DNA from: a candidate division WOR-3 bacterium
GTDB taxonomy: Bacteria; Hydrothermota; Hydrothermia; Hydrothermales; JAJRUZ01
Assembly: GCA_039804025.1 (NCBI GenBank)
Contig: JBDRZP010000022.1
Location: 1 to 33,465 of the forward strand
Length of the DNA stretch: 33,465 nt
Direction: 5' to 3'
Shown here: piece after piece, positions 33,263 to 33,465 of the stretch
How positions within the stretch are numbered: position 1 is the stretch's first letter
Layout: every line of letters begins with the position of its first letter
Translations under genes and position numbers: made by a program
The notes under the pieces: model-generated
Database searches by the model: none
The model's input: the letters and a program-made list of their open reading frames with translations, nothing else
What the model was told of the DNA's origin: nothing

Positions 33263-33465
33263 TTGTCATTTAATACATCTTACCCTTATAATTTAAATCT
33301 GGAAATATTTGGAATAGGTCTTACATTGCTTGCAGGAGTTTTAACTTATTTTGTATGGATTAATGGTAGATGGATGAAAGAAATGATAAGTAAACAAAAG
33401 GAGATGCTAAATAAACAGAACGAAATTTTAAATAAACATACTGAAATATTAAACAAGCAGACAGA
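33245..33465 (+). CDS. Membrane-anchored coiled-coil protein, partial
   Basis: The frame is open from ATG 33245 (TTG 33263 is an alternative) to the end of the window. It has an N-terminal hydrophobic segment (EIFGIGLTLLAGVLTYFVWI) followed by repeated heptads, LNKQNEILNKHTEILNKQ, a coiled coil facing the cytoplasm or periplasm. The gene continues beyond the window, so its family cannot be assigned. The start overlaps the end of the transposase relic, so the natural start may be different. Confidence 0.5.
   Translation, partial: MVFYNLLSFNTSYPYNLNLEIFGIGLTLLAGVLTYFVWINGRWMKEMISKQKEMLNKQNEILNKHTEILNKQT

Overview
The window is strongly AT-rich, gene-dense DNA from a Gram-negative-type bacterium. 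It has outer-membrane beta-barrels, a TonB-dependent receptor with a SusD-less lipoprotein partner, a PorV-like barrel with TPRs, a DUF5916 protein and a remnant of a FlgD-Ig/type-IX-like C-terminal sorting domain. Together with the low G+C, the Lys/Ile/Phe-rich proteins and many starts lacking Shine-Dalgarno sequences, this suggests an uncultured FCB-like lineage (for example WOR-3/Stahlbacteria or Hydrothermae). The assignment is inference and no marker gene is present.

Layout. (1) 1-5260, minus strand: a compact class III lanthipeptide locus. It has a 35-aa precursor (5157-5050) with a strong ribosome site, a perfect 9-bp attenuator hairpin, the three-domain synthetase LanKC (lyase, kinase, zinc-less LanC-like cyclase), an ABC exporter overlapping it by 4 nt, and a DUF5916 protein 2 nt further on. 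A sigma-70-like protein with Trp-rich repeats and a Cys cluster lies just upstream. (2) 6456-7755, plus strand: a good promoter, a perfect 18-bp palindrome, a 55-aa membrane peptide, a winged-helix regulator and a multi-pass membrane protein. (3) 12437-7757, minus strand: a packed operon of a DUF2520 protein, a cNMP-binding protein, a JAMM protease-like protein, a TonB receptor and a lipoprotein. Its promoter overlaps that of a divergent LuxE-like acyl-adenylating protein. (4) 16214-13492, minus strand: a WD40-like propeller protein with nonulosonate activation and synthesis genes (neuA, neuB), and a divergent radical SAM protein.

(5) 17677-21850 is a decayed accessory region: REPIN-like palindromes, a relic of an IS481/IS3-type transposase, a broken N6-adenine restriction-modification gene (one in-frame stop and three frameshifts), and a 5'-truncated hsdR remnant. 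(6) 21837-27013: mscS and a WYL regulator, divergent from a MoxR ATPase, an HExxH+VWA protein and a small WYL-domain protein. This looks like a coherent AAA+/VWA system with WYL regulation. (7) 27036-32371: a frameshifted TIGR00725/LOG-like gene, a putative lipoprotein, a frameshifted outer-membrane protein, a PorV-like/TPR protein and a membrane-bound class III nucleotide cyclase. (8) 32372-33465: a long hairpin, an orphan sorting-domain fragment, a second copy of the REPIN plus transposase relic in direct orientation about 15 kb from the first, and the start of a membrane/coiled-coil gene that runs off the end.

The strongest candidate for an undescribed system is the class III lanthipeptide cluster, whose precursor gene is short enough to be missed by routine gene calling. 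Second is the MoxR/HExxH-VWA/WYL locus.
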